The notes beneath the pieces were generated by a model. That model was not told where the DNA came from. It did not search any database and saw only the letters and a list, made by a program, of their open reading frames with translations. Below, piece by piece: positions 1-7,467 of a stretch of DNA of 12,890 nt (its first letter is position 1; each line of letters begins with the position of its first letter). The position numbers were made by a program, and so were the translations under genes. Origin of the DNA: an uncultured Christensenella sp. (GTDB lineage Bacteria; Bacillota; Clostridia; Christensenellales; UBA1242); contig CASFFJ010000032.1 in assembly GCA_949293915.1 (NCBI GenBank), positions 1 to 12,890 on the forward strand, in the 5' to 3' direction.

Positions 1-1
1 G

Positions 2-3000
2 TATTACATTCTGGGTAATGATATTGAACTTACTAACCCGTATTCGCCAATAGATGTTGATGTTAACCAATTTGATGGCAATGGACATACTATTACGATT
101 AAGCGTTTTGCTGAATTTACTGATACAATAATAAATGCAGGACTATTTAAGACAATTTATGATGGAATGATTGTTAGCAATTTGACAGTTAAGTATGATG
201 GAGAAAATTATGCATTAGGCAGAGTAGACACATCATCCACAGGCTTTAATGTAAAAAGTTATGCTGATTTATGTAATGGTTCAGCCGAATATACAGCAGT
301 ATATTTTGGTGGAATGACAGCAGAGAATAATGGTATAATCACTAATTGCAAGGTAATTGGTAGCGTGGCATTTAGGGCATCTACTATCGAAGCAAACATT
401 GTTAATCGCGCAATTGAATTCTATATGGGCGGTTTTGTTGCAAATAATACAAGTACAGGCTATATAACAAACTCAACTAGTGAATTAAAAATGTACTCAG
501 AGGCCAATATTGGTGGATTTGTACACACCAATCAAGGTAAAATTGTTTCAAGTAAATTCAACGGTTTGATTTATGCATATAACAATACAATAGAAACAAG
601 CAGTAAAGAACAAGTTGCAGGTTTTGTAGTTAATAATACAAATCATATCTCTATGTCACAAACTGATATTGGAGTTAGTGGCAACACAAGCAATTTTTCA
701 GCAAAAGATGAGTCGGCTGGTTTCGTATATTCAAATACGGGCGAAATATTTGATTCGTACGTTGATATAGAAAAAATTGGAATAGTTCCTAATACATTCT
801 CTGGATTTATATATTTAAACAATGGTAATATTAGCACCAGTTATACTTATATCAACAAAGGTGTCAGCAATTCAGCATTTGTTAATATGTTTGCTCCAGC
901 ATATACAACAGGCATTGTTGATTGTTATGAAATAGTGACCATCACAGCAAGTTATAAAAATAATGTAGAAAATTTGACATCAATCGCATTAGAGAATAGG
1001 TTTAACATAAACTATTATTCAAAATTCAATTTTGGCGATAATCAAAATTCTATTTGGTCAATCACGACAGGCTATCTCCCTAGATTGACAAATTGTGGTG
1101 ATAATATTCAAGATATAGAATATGAAGTTGATTATAACTATACTTATTCGGTTGAAGGTAAAGATATACAAAATGTAGTTCTTTACGAAGGCATTAAAAA
1201 TATTGTAGAGTATGATGTAGAAGAAACTATTGATGGTACACTAGTTAAACGTACATATAGGGAAACGTTATTAGGCGATTATGGTAGCAAGGATGACCCT
1301 TATCTCATCTACGATATTGCAAGTTGGAATGAATATATGGTGGATGAGTTGCCAAAATATTATAGACTAATCAAAGATATTGATTTTAGTCAAGTGTATT
1401 CAAATCCTATAACAAGCACAATTAGTTTCACTGGTAACATTGAAGGTAATAATATGATTATCTCTAACTATATTATATATAGTTCTAATTCGCTTGATTC
1501 TATTGGATTATTCAAAGAAATTGACCAAACAACAGACAAAAAAATAGTTACACTGGTAAAAAATGTGACACTTTCTCCTCAATCGATTTTGGCGCAAAAG
1601 ACAAATACAGTAGGTGCGTTGTCAGGTAGACTATTAAACGCAAAAATATATAATATCACAATTGATGCAAATAGCGTGATTATTGTTGGTGGTAATGCAG
1701 TAGGTGGTGTGATTGGTCTAGCGCAAGGCGAATTTGATATGCAAGGACTATACAGTAATATTGGTGTCAATAGTGCGCGAGCATCAAGTCAATATAAATA
1801 CAATATTTATCTATCTAAAAATAATGACCTAGATGCTAATTATAATCTAACAGATGTGTATTATGCGGGTAGTGTTATTGGTATATTGGATGCGTATAAC
1901 GGACAAACAATTAATTCTAAACGTGAATTAGATAGTGATTACTATTATGTAAAAGATATACGTGTAACAACCGGTACAACTATTATTGGAGATAGCGCAG
2001 GCGGAGCGTTTGGTTTGGTTGGCGAACGAGTTTATGTCAAAGATGTTGACTCTAATATATCTGGCACAATATCAGGCGTGCAATATTCGGCAGGTGTTGC
2101 GGGCGAAAATAGGGGTGTGATTGATAATGCTGTATTTAGTAATGGCGAGTCAGCAACATTTGTAAATTCAAACAATGCCTCAGCGGGTATAGTTGGATTT
2201 AATAATGGTGGTTTGGTTAGAAATAGTGCATTTATTGGTAATATTATTAAGACAAATAAATCTACAATTGTGGCAGGTATAGTTGCAAGGAATGTCAATG
2301 GTGTAGTTACAGACTGTGTGTCTGATGGCGAACTTATGGGATATATTACTGGTGGTATAATAGGCGCAGATTATTCAAGAGCAATGTTAGAGAATCGCAC
2401 TTCGGGTACGGGTACTGTTTCAGAAACATCGATTGAAGCCATATCAGAAACAGTCGAATATATAGATGAAAATGGAGATAGTTTATTCAATTTACAAAGC
2501 ACATCAATCAGTGACACAACTCTTGATTACTGGTTCAGCAATATCAACAGATTCTATCAATACAAAGATGGTCAAGATCTTGGCTATGCAAGTAATGTTA
2601 ATGCTATCAATTTATTAGGCCTAGTGGTTGGAGTGAGAGATAATAGCAATACCAATGTAAACTTATCAAGTTATGGATACGATAGTGATAATGGTGCGCT
2701 TATTATCAATGGCGATAAAAATCCAGATGCAGTTGGCTATATTACAATAGAGATATCAACACTTGATGGCTCAAAAACTATTGTTTCTCCAATCAGTGAA
2801 ATAATTACAACTAAAAATATAGAATTTAACATTGTCACATATTTGATTGGCAGTAATGTAGAAAATTTTGACTCGTGGTCAAGTTATGGTAGTGAAATTT
2901 TGATATTTGCATCAAGTGAAACAGTGTCAAGTTTAACAATAAAATCAAACGAAGAAACCACACATTACTACATAGAACATATCGGAAATGATTATACAAT

Positions 3001-3253
3001 TAATTCAACAGAAACTAATTATCAAATAGACCTAACTAATGTTTTATCAATGTTTGATAGTGATATAGTTATTAAAAAGGGAGATTCTATTATTTACAAT
3101 TACGCTGACACAGAAAACACAAGTGCAGATTATGATAGCGATACCAAAATACTAAGTTTAACTTTGTCTACTACACCTATTACTATCACTATCACAGGCT
3201 TAATTGATAATGTTACAACTAGTTATTCATTTAGTTTAAAATTAAATAATTGA
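2..3253 (+). CDS. Large repetitive surface protein with GLUG-like beta-helix repeats (5' partial)
   Basis: The frame is open from base 2 to the TGA at 3251-3253 (1083 codons), so the true start and any signal peptide lie upstream of the window. Two modules have the same layout. Each opens with a segment like YYILGNDIEL / YYRLIKDIDF, then FDGNGHTI / IEGNNMII, then AGLFKTI / IGLFKEI, followed by a run of repeats of the form (A/G)GF(V/I)..N.G.I..S. The second module is preceded by GSKDDPYLIYD, a common lead-in to such modules. The repeats resemble the GLUG motif of secreted adhesins and IgA-peptidase-like proteins, which are expected to fold as a parallel beta-helix; that is family knowledge. 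Asn, Ser, Thr and Ile are abundant and Cys is rare, as in exported proteins. The last 250 residues look like beta-rich, Ig-like sequence. There is no LPXTG motif or C-terminal membrane segment, so the means of attachment is not visible. The role is probably adhesion or surface display; the ligand is unknown. Confidence 0.85.
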   Translation, partial: YYILGNDIELTNPYSPIDVDVNQFDGNGHTITIKRFAEFTDTIINAGLFKTIYDGMIVSNLTVKYDGENYALGRVDTSSTGFNVKSYADLCNGSAEYTAVYFGGMTAENNGIITNCKVIGSVAFRASTIEANIVNRAIEFYMGGFVANNTSTGYITNSTSELKMYSEANIGGFVHTNQGKIVSSKFNGLIYAYNNTIETSSKEQVAGFVVNNTNHISMSQTDIGVSGNTSNFSAKDESAGFVYSNTGEIFDSYVDIEKIGIVPNTFSGFIYLNNGNISTSYTYINKGVSNSAFVNMFAPAYTTGIVDCYEIVTITASYKNNVENLTSIALENRFNINYYSKFNFGDNQNSIWSITTGYLPRLTNCGDNIQDIEYEVDYNYTYSVEGKDIQNVVLYEGIKNIVEYDVEETIDGTLVKRTYRETLLGDYGSKDDPYLIYDIASWNEYMVDELPKYYRLIKDIDFSQVYSNPITSTISFTGNIEGNNMIISNYIIYSSNSLDSIGLFKEIDQTTDKKIVTLVKNVTLSPQSILAQKTNTVGALSGRLLNAKIYNITIDANSVIIVGGNAVGGVIGLAQGEFDMQGLYSNIGVNSARASSQYKYNIYLSKNNDLDANYNLTDVYYAGSVIGILDAYNGQTINSKRELDSDYYYVKDIRVTTGTTIIGDSAGGAFGLVGERVYVKDVDSNISGTISGVQYSAGVAGENRGVIDNAVFSNGESATFVNSNNASAGIVGFNNGGLVRNSAFIGNIIKTNKSTIVAGIVARNVNGVVTDCVSDGELMGYITGGIIGADYSRAMLENRTSGTGTVSETSIEAISETVEYIDENGDSLFNLQSTSISDTTLDYWFSNINRFYQYKDGQDLGYASNVNAINLLGLVVGVRDNSNTNVNLSSYGYDSDNGALIINGDKNPDAVGYITIEISTLDGSKTIVSPISEIITTKNIEFNIVTYLIGSNVENFDSWSSYGSEILIFASSETVSSLTIKSNEETTHYYIEHIGNDYTINSTETNYQIDLTNVLSMFDSDIVIKKGDSIIYNYADTENTSADYDSDTKILSLTLSTTPITITITGLIDNVTTSYSFSLKLNN
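308..943 (+). repeat. GLUG-like repeat block A (about seven copies)
   Basis: Successive copies begin near 308 (GGMTAENNG), 428 (GGFVANN), 512 (GGFVHTNQG), 617 (AGFVVNN), 716 (AGFVYSNTG), 800 (SGFIYLNNG) and 872 (SAFVNMF). The spacing of 24-40 residues is about what one or two beta-helix turns would need. The copies are diverged in DNA sequence, so this is an old protein-level repeat and not a recent tandem duplication. Confidence 0.7.
1610..2404 (+). repeat. GLUG-like repeat block B (about eight copies)
   Basis: Copies begin near 1610 (VGALSG), 1700 (VGGVIG), 1868 (GSVIG), 2000 (GGAFGLVG), 2090 (AGVAGENRG), 2183 (AGIVGFNNG), 2273 (AGIVARNVNG) and 2351 (GGIIGAD). This block keeps the second glycine of the GLUG consensus (G-x-x-G) more often than block A, where F-V-x-N predominates. 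The two blocks are therefore related but distinct subtypes. Confidence 0.7.
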
Positions 3254-3277
3254 CAAATGATAAATAGTTGATATAAT
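3250..3277 (+). promoter_or_regulatory. queH promoter, predicted to give a leaderless mRNA
   Basis: A perfect -35 TTGACA (3250-3255) and a perfect -10 TATAAT (3272-3277) are separated by 16 bp. The -35 box contains the TGA stop codon of the upstream surface-protein gene. Only six bases lie between the -10 box and the ATG at 3284, so the expected transcription start falls on the A of the start codon. No purine-rich ribosome site lies upstream of the ATG. Confidence 0.75.
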
Positions 3278-3283
3278 AATGAT

Positions 3284-3865
3284 ATGAAAATTGATTATAA
3301 TCAAATTATGCAACAAGAGATAACTAGTTTTGGCCATAAACCAAAACTAGTTTTACATTGTTGTTGTGCACCATGTTCGAGTGCGGTAATTGAACGATTG
3401 CGTGAGCATTTTGACATAACATATCTATATTATAATCCTAATATCTATCCAGAAACAGAATATAATGTACGTGCGGAACAATTTACTAAATTGGGTATAA
3501 ATATCGTAAACGTAAAGTATAATCACGCTGAATTTTTAAGTTCAGTTCAAGGGTTAGAAGATGAACAAGAGGGTGGCGCTAGATGTAGAGTGTGTATTGC
3601 TATGAGATTAAGAAAAGCATTTGAATATGCACTAGAAAATAACTATGAGATAGTGACTACCACACTTAGCATAAGTCCACATAAAGATGCTAAATTTATA
3701 AATGGCTTAGGCGAACAGTTTGAGAAAATGTACGGAATAAAATATCTTCACGCTGATTTCAAGAAACAAAATGGGTATCTTAGGTCGATTGAATTATGTA
3801 GAGAAAAAGATATTTATAGGCAGAATTATTGTGGATGCGAATTTTCTAATAATGAATTAAATTAG
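3284..3865 (+). CDS. queH: Epoxyqueuosine reductase QueH
   Basis: This 193-residue protein matches the QueH (formerly DUF208) family, which reduces epoxyqueuosine to queuosine, the last step of wobble-base modification in GUN-anticodon tRNAs. QueH is the cobalamin-independent alternative to QueG. The family signatures are visible: LHCCCAPCSS at residues 24-33, YYNPNIYPETEY at 49-60, RCRVCIAMR at 100-108, TTTLSISPHKD at 125-135 and YCGCEF at 182-187. The paired N-terminal cysteines and the CxxC at 101/104 are those expected to hold the iron-sulfur cluster. The cytoplasmic enzyme is complete, and its length is normal for the family. The ATG at 3284 is the only sensible start and coincides with the predicted transcription start. 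No other queuosine gene lies nearby, so the cell may salvage queuine or make it from another locus. The gene ends with TAG and is followed by its own terminator. Confidence 0.93.
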   Translation: MKIDYNQIMQQEITSFGHKPKLVLHCCCAPCSSAVIERLREHFDITYLYYNPNIYPETEYNVRAEQFTKLGINIVNVKYNHAEFLSSVQGLEDEQEGGARCRVCIAMRLRKAFEYALENNYEIVTTTLSISPHKDAKFINGLGEQFEKMYGIKYLHADFKKQNGYLRSIELCREKDIYRQNYCGCEFSNNELN

Positions 3866-3890
3866 TTTTTAAATTATTTGCTGTTTAGAA

Positions 3891-3923
3891 AAAAAAGTTT
3901 GCTTAATGTACGCAAACTTTTTT
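3891..3923 (+). terminator. Rho-independent terminator after queH
   Basis: A perfect 12-bp stem, AAAAAAGTTTGC (3891-3902) with GCAAACTTTTTT (3912-3923), encloses a 9-base loop; more T-rich sequence follows. No terminator is seen between the surface-protein gene and queH, so this hairpin probably ends both transcripts. Confidence 0.85.
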
Positions 3924-3941
3924 CTTTTCATATATACTAAT

Positions 3942-4952
3942 ATGCTAAATCAAATATTAATTAGTAAGGCAAATCTCATCAACAATATAGAACAAATCAA
4001 TCGCAATAATCCTAAATCAAAAGTATGCGTTATGGTCAAGACTAATGCATATGGTGTTGGTATGCGTGAAGTGGTGAGTGTGATTGATGATTATGTGGAA
4101 ATGTATGGCGTGGCGTGTTATCAAGAGGCAAAACTTTTACGCCAAATGACTAAAAAAAATATTTTGTTAGTTGGAGCATTAGAGCGAGTAAAAGATTGTT
4201 CAAAACTCAATATCATTGTCAGTTGTCACACAATTAATGATGCTAAAATCATAAGAGAAGCCAACGCAAAAATCTGCGTACATATCAAAATAAATTCTGG
4301 GATGAACCGCTATGGCATTAAAACAAAGCGCGAACTAAGCAATGTCCTTAAAATATTAAAGTCTAATAATATTAATGTGACAGGAATGTATACGCATTTT
4401 GCAACGATTGATGATTTTGTTGATGAACAAATGTCACAGTTTAAGCGAATAACAAGCGGTAAAAAAGTTTTATTTCACGCGGACAATAGTATGGTAAGTG
4501 AATTAAAAAACCACGCTTTAGATATGGTTAGAATAGGTTTTAATATGTACAATCAAGACAAATTTGGTTATAAACCAGTTGTTAAGATAAAATCAAAAAT
4601 TGTGCAGATTAATTCAGTTAAAAAAGGTGAATTGATTGGTTATGACAGACGATTTGTTGCAAGCAAAAAAATGAAAGTTGCAATTATCCCAATCGGTTAT
4701 GCGGATGGGTTTGATATGCGATATATTGGTGGCAGTATTTTATTTAAAAGCGTGCAATGTAAAATTTTAAATATCTGTATGGATTGTTTTATGCTTGATG
4801 TAACCGATGTTAATGTTAATATAGATGAAGATATATACATATTAGATAGGAACAACACGCTATACAAATACGCACAAATGTTGAATACAACTGAGTACGA
4901 AGTTATGACCAAATTTAATCAAATGCGTGCCGAACGAATAATAGAAGATTAG
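3942..4952 (+). CDS. alr: Alanine racemase (PLP-dependent)
   Basis: The enzyme interconverts L- and D-alanine using pyridoxal phosphate and supplies D-Ala for peptidoglycan and for D-alanylation of teichoic acids. With the ATG at 3942 the protein has 336 residues, slightly short for the family (about 360-390). Visible motifs are VMVKTNAYGVG with the PLP lysine at K33, INSGMNRYG (R123), THFATID, HADNS, VRIGFNMYN, the second catalytic tyrosine in IPIGYADG (Y253) and NICMD (279-283). All key residues are present. The frame is also open upstream to an ATG at 3906, but that codon lies in the loop of the queH terminator, and the extra residues (MYANFFLFIYTN) do not fit the family. ILISKANLINNIEQI right after 3942 matches the usual first strand and helix. 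No Shine-Dalgarno precedes either ATG. A TATACT box at 3933-3938 lacks a good -35, so transcription may start almost at the ATG or come from read-through. The C-terminus lacks the usual R-x-P-R ending. Confidence 0.9.
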   Translation: MLNQILISKANLINNIEQINRNNPKSKVCVMVKTNAYGVGMREVVSVIDDYVEMYGVACYQEAKLLRQMTKKNILLVGALERVKDCSKLNIIVSCHTINDAKIIREANAKICVHIKINSGMNRYGIKTKRELSNVLKILKSNNINVTGMYTHFATIDDFVDEQMSQFKRITSGKKVLFHADNSMVSELKNHALDMVRIGFNMYNQDKFGYKPVVKIKSKIVQINSVKKGELIGYDRRFVASKKMKVAIIPIGYADGFDMRYIGGSILFKSVQCKILNICMDCFMLDVTDVNVNIDEDIYILDRNNTLYKYAQMLNTTEYEVMTKFNQMRAERIIED

Positions 4953-5103
4953 TTAGTAAACATTATTTAAAAAAATTCAAAATTACAAAATTAATAACAT
5001 TATTAATATTATTAATTATTAATAAGGTATAAATATAACAAAAAATTTATAAAAATAATTAAAAATAATTAAAAAATATCAATAAATAAAATTTTTAAAC
5101 AAT

Positions 5104-5134
5104 AAAAAAAGGATTGTTTTATAATCCATTTTTT
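5104..5134. terminator. Bidirectional terminator between alr and yugP
   Basis: GGATT (5111-5115) pairs with AATCC (5123-5127) around a 7-base loop. Beyond one A-A mismatch, A6 (5104-5109) faces T6 (5129-5134), so a T tract follows the hairpin on either strand. It sits between the convergent alr and yugP genes and can serve both. The rest of the 231-bp gap (4953-5183) is nearly all A/T, including a direct repeat of AAAAATAATT at 5051-5070, with nothing else recognisable. Confidence 0.7.
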
Positions 5135-5183
5135 AATAATAAATAATAGTTAATGATAATAAAAACATAAAATAAACGATTAT

Positions 5184-5903
5184 TTAATTATTATTTCCGC
5201 GTGCCATAAAGACAAATAATAATAATCTAAATAGAGATAAGATTGAAGTGATGAGTGCTGCTACATATGTCCAAGCAGCCGCATTCAAAACTTTTTTTAC
5301 TCCATCTGCTTCTTCCATATCCATCTCACCGGTAGACACCAACATTTTGTAAGCACGCTTGCTTGCATTCAATTCAACTGGCAGTGTGACAAGGCAAAAA
5401 ACTATATTTAATCCGTATAAAATTATACCAATCAATAATAACCAATCTGCAGTAGTGGTATAATAAGTTAATTCCATAATCAAGCCAATGATAATTAATG
5501 GCCAGCATAATAACGAAGAAATATTTAGCATAGGGACCAGAGCTTTTCTAATTTTAACAGGAGCATAACCTTGTTTGTGTTGAAAAACGTGTCCAATTTC
5601 GTGCGCAGTAACGCCAATAGCTGCAATTGTGCTATTATTATATACAGATTGCGATAGCGAAATTGTGTCAGTAGTGGGATTATAGTTATCTGTAAGTTCA
5701 CCATTAATCGCATTAATTTTTGTGTTGGTTGCACCTCCACCATCCAGCATATATCTAGTCACTTCGTGTGCTTTTTTGCCGTGCTTGGTTTCTATTCTAT
5801 TGTATTCGTTAAACGTAGTTTGGACTTTTATCTGTGCCCAAATACCTAAAATAATTCCGGGTATCATCACGATACCTAATACGTAATAAATCCAATAAAG
5901 CAT
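5184..5903 (-). CDS. YugP-like membrane zinc metallopeptidase
   Basis: The 239-residue protein belongs to the YugP / Zn-peptidase 2 (DUF2268-independent, Bacillus yugP type) family of membrane-embedded zinc proteins. Their substrates are not established. The zinc motif HEIGH is at residues 101-105 within VTAHEIGHVFQH; E177 in LPVELNASKRA is a likely third ligand, a conserved feature of this family. Hydrophobic segments lie near 4-24, 124-146, 153-176 and 212-234. The segment between the first two, about 30-120, holds the HEIGH helix and family-typical text such as RYMLDGGG and LTDNYNP. A Shine-Dalgarno AAAAGGAG (5909-5916, minus strand) lies five bases before the ATG, so the start is firm. 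The length is normal for the family. It is convergent with alr and divergent from galE, so it is probably transcribed alone. A housekeeping role in membrane protein quality control is a guess from the fold. Confidence 0.88.
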   Translation of the reverse strand: MLYWIYYVLGIVMIPGIILGIWAQIKVQTTFNEYNRIETKHGKKAHEVTRYMLDGGGATNTKINAINGELTDNYNPTTDTISLSQSVYNNSTIAAIGVTAHEIGHVFQHKQGYAPVKIRKALVPMLNISSLLCWPLIIIGLIMELTYYTTTADWLLLIGIILYGLNIVFCLVTLPVELNASKRAYKMLVSTGEMDMEEADGVKKVLNAAAWTYVAALITSILSLFRLLLFVFMARGNNN

Positions 5904-5974
5904 ATCAACTCCTTTTCAAATACATTATTATATAATATTCTAATGTTTATTAAATTCAAATGTTATATATTAAT

Positions 5975-6004
5975 AGTATTGCATAATAATGTGATAATTG
6001 TCAA
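5975..6004 (-). promoter_or_regulatory. Candidate yugP promoter
   Basis: On the minus strand a perfect -35 TTGACA (6004-5999) is followed after 18 bp by AATACT (5980-5975), a 4-of-6 match to the -10 consensus. This would give a leader of about 65 bases containing the yugP ribosome site. The -35 lies inside a direct repeat of ATTGTCA (5997-6003 and 6004-6010) that could bind a regulator. The weak -10 limits confidence. Confidence 0.45.
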
Positions 6005-6060
6005 TTGTCATTAAACTTTTTTTACCAACAACAAAAAAAGTCATAATTATATAAATTTAT

Positions 6061-6089
6061 TTGCAAAACGAAACTACATATAATATAAT
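6061..6089 (+). promoter_or_regulatory. galE promoter
   Basis: A -35 of TTGCAA (6061-6066) and a perfect -10 TATAAT (6084-6089) are spaced by 17 bp. The predicted start near 6096 gives a leader of about 46 bases that includes the AAGGAG ribosome site at 6131-6136. Confidence 0.65.
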
Positions 6090-6141
6090 GATACAATAAA
6101 TTACTATGAAATTTTAAAAAAATATAAACCAAGGAGTATTT

Positions 6142-7140
6142 ATGAAAATTTTATTAACAGGTGGCACAGGCTATATTGGTGCACATACAGCAGTAGAGGC
6201 GTTAAATAAAGGGTATGAAGTTGTACTGGTTGACAACTTATCTAACAGTAAAAAATCGGTTGTGAATGCAATTGAACAAATTACAAACAAAAAAGTAAAA
6301 TTTTATCAAAAAGATTTGTGTAATAAAAAGGATACATTCAAGATTATAGCGAAAGAAAAACCAGATCAAGTCATTCATTTTGCAGGTTTAAAAGCAGTTG
6401 GCGAAAGCGTTAAAATTCCTTTAAAATATTATGAAAACAATTTAGTGTCGACATTAAATGTTTTAGAGGCAATGCAAAGCGTAGGGTGTAACAATTTTAT
6501 TTTCAGCTCATCAGCAACTGTTTATGGCGAACCAAAAAAATTGCCCATCACGGAAGAATTCTTAGTTAGCGCGACCAATCCATATGGTAGGACAAAATTG
6601 TTTATCGAAGAAATTTTGCGTGACTATGCTAAAGCCAATCCAAATTTAAATATTTGCATTTTAAGATATTTCAATCCGGTTGGAGCGCATCCATCAGCGC
6701 TAATAGGCGAAGACCCTAATGGGATTCCTAATAATCTAATGCCATATATAACAAAAGTAGCTATGAAGAAATTACCAGAACTCAAAATTTTTGGCAATGA
6801 CTATCCAACAAAAGATGGCACAGGTGTCAGAGATTATATACACGTGGTCGATTTAGCCAGAGCACATATATGTGCCATTGATAAAAATTTAGAAAATACT
6901 GGTGTTACTGTCTATAACGTTGGCACAGGCGTTGGTTATAGTGTATTAGAAATGGTGCAAACTTTTGAAAAAGTTAACAACATTTTAGTTCCGTATAGTT
7001 TTGTTGCAAGGCGAGCAGGGGATATTCCAGAATGTTATGCAAGCAATGCCAAGGCAGAAAAAGAGTTGCGATTCAAAACTCAATTATCATTAGAAGATAT
7101 GGTAAAATCAGCTTATGAATATGAAAAAAAACATAATTGA
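6142..7140 (+). CDS. galE: UDP-glucose 4-epimerase GalE
   Basis: This is a short-chain dehydrogenase-type epimerase that interconverts UDP-glucose and UDP-galactose using tightly bound NAD. The 332-residue length matches the family (338 in E. coli). Visible are the NAD motif TGGTGYIG (6-13), D31 in VDNLSNS, FSSSATVYGE with the catalytic serine S124, the NPYGRTK active site with Y148 and K152, RYFNPVGAHPSALIGEDP (175-192), GTGVRDYIHVVDLA and the C-terminal RRAGDIPECYA. Residue C298 in the last motif appears to replace the tyrosine found at this place in E. coli GalE (Y299); a small residue here is associated with epimerases that also accept UDP-GlcNAc/UDP-GalNAc. The AAGGAG site (6131-6136) lies five bases before the ATG. 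Upstream it is divergent from yugP; downstream comes a long AT-rich gap, so it appears monocistronic. It probably supplies sugar nucleotides for envelope glycans rather than galactose catabolism, as no galK or galT is adjacent. Confidence 0.95.
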   Translation: MKILLTGGTGYIGAHTAVEALNKGYEVVLVDNLSNSKKSVVNAIEQITNKKVKFYQKDLCNKKDTFKIIAKEKPDQVIHFAGLKAVGESVKIPLKYYENNLVSTLNVLEAMQSVGCNNFIFSSSATVYGEPKKLPITEEFLVSATNPYGRTKLFIEEILRDYAKANPNLNICILRYFNPVGAHPSALIGEDPNGIPNNLMPYITKVAMKKLPELKIFGNDYPTKDGTGVRDYIHVVDLARAHICAIDKNLENTGVTVYNVGTGVGYSVLEMVQTFEKVNNILVPYSFVARRAGDIPECYASNAKAEKELRFKTQLSLEDMVKSAYEYEKKHN

Positions 7141-7145
7141 GAATT

Positions 7146-7178
7146 AAAAGTTTAATAAAAATAATTTATTAGTTTTTT
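7146..7178 (+). terminator. Weak hairpin after galE
   Basis: An A/U-only style stem pairs 7146-7159 with 7165-7178 around a 5-base loop, with one mismatch and two G-U pairs, and ends in T6. It lies directly after the galE stop codon, which supports a terminator role, but its low GC makes the hairpin weak. Confidence 0.4.
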
Positions 7179-7300
7179 CATCTTAATAAATATTATAAAA
7201 AATAAAATAAAAAAATATTAAAAAAATACAATTATAATGATTTAAAAATTAAAAATAATTAAGTTAATATTATTATTTTTAATATGGTTTTTATGTTATT

Positions 7301-7337
7301 AAAAAATTAAGATAATACGTTTATTATCTTATTTTTT
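7301..7337. terminator. Symmetric hairpin flanked by A6 and T6
   Basis: AAGATAATA (7309-7317) pairs perfectly with TATTATCTT (7322-7330) around a CGTT loop; T7308 and A7331 extend the stem. A6 (7301-7306) precedes and T6 (7332-7337) follows. The form is that of a bidirectional terminator. It may be the real end of the galE transcript, insulating the downstream gene, or an operator-like palindrome. Confidence 0.5.
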
Positions 7338-7432
7338 ATTTATTTTTAATAATTTTTTATGTAATTTTAAATAAAAAAATGTAAAAAAATCGAAAAAAAT
7401 ATTAAAAAATATTAGTAATTAATTATTAATTG

Positions 7433-7441
7433 TGTTATAAT
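7433..7441 (+). promoter_or_regulatory. Extended -10 promoter of the AT-hook gene
   Basis: TGTTATAAT is a perfect -10 (7436-7441) with a TG extension one base upstream. No good -35 is present (TTAGTA at 7412-7417 is a poor match), as is usual for extended -10 promoters. The predicted start near 7448 gives a short leader of about 25 bases. Confidence 0.6.
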
Positions 7442-7461
7442 AAAAATGTAAATAAATATTT

Positions 7462-7467
7462 AAGGGG
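7462..7467 (+). promoter_or_regulatory. Ribosome binding site that fixes the AT-hook gene start
   Basis: AAGGGG lies five bases before the ATG at 7473. An in-frame GTG at 7467 overlaps this site and so cannot be the start. Confidence 0.75.

Noticed and set aside
3906..3941. Upstream ATG at 3906 as the start of alanine racemase
   Set aside because: The ATG lies in the terminator loop, has no SD, and the 12 extra residues do not match the family.
5926..5937. TATAAT/TATTAT on the minus strand as the yugP -10
   Set aside because: No good -35 lies at 16-18 bp (best TTGAAT), and the start would fall almost on the ribosome site; the TTGACA at 6004-5999 is a better, though still uncertain, choice.
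6015..6041. Hairpin ACTTTTTTT / AAAAAAAGT between yugP and galE, as a terminator or small RNA
   Set aside because: It is a chance-prone A7/T7 pairing with no GC core, lies upstream of both divergent genes, and has no transcript for it to end.
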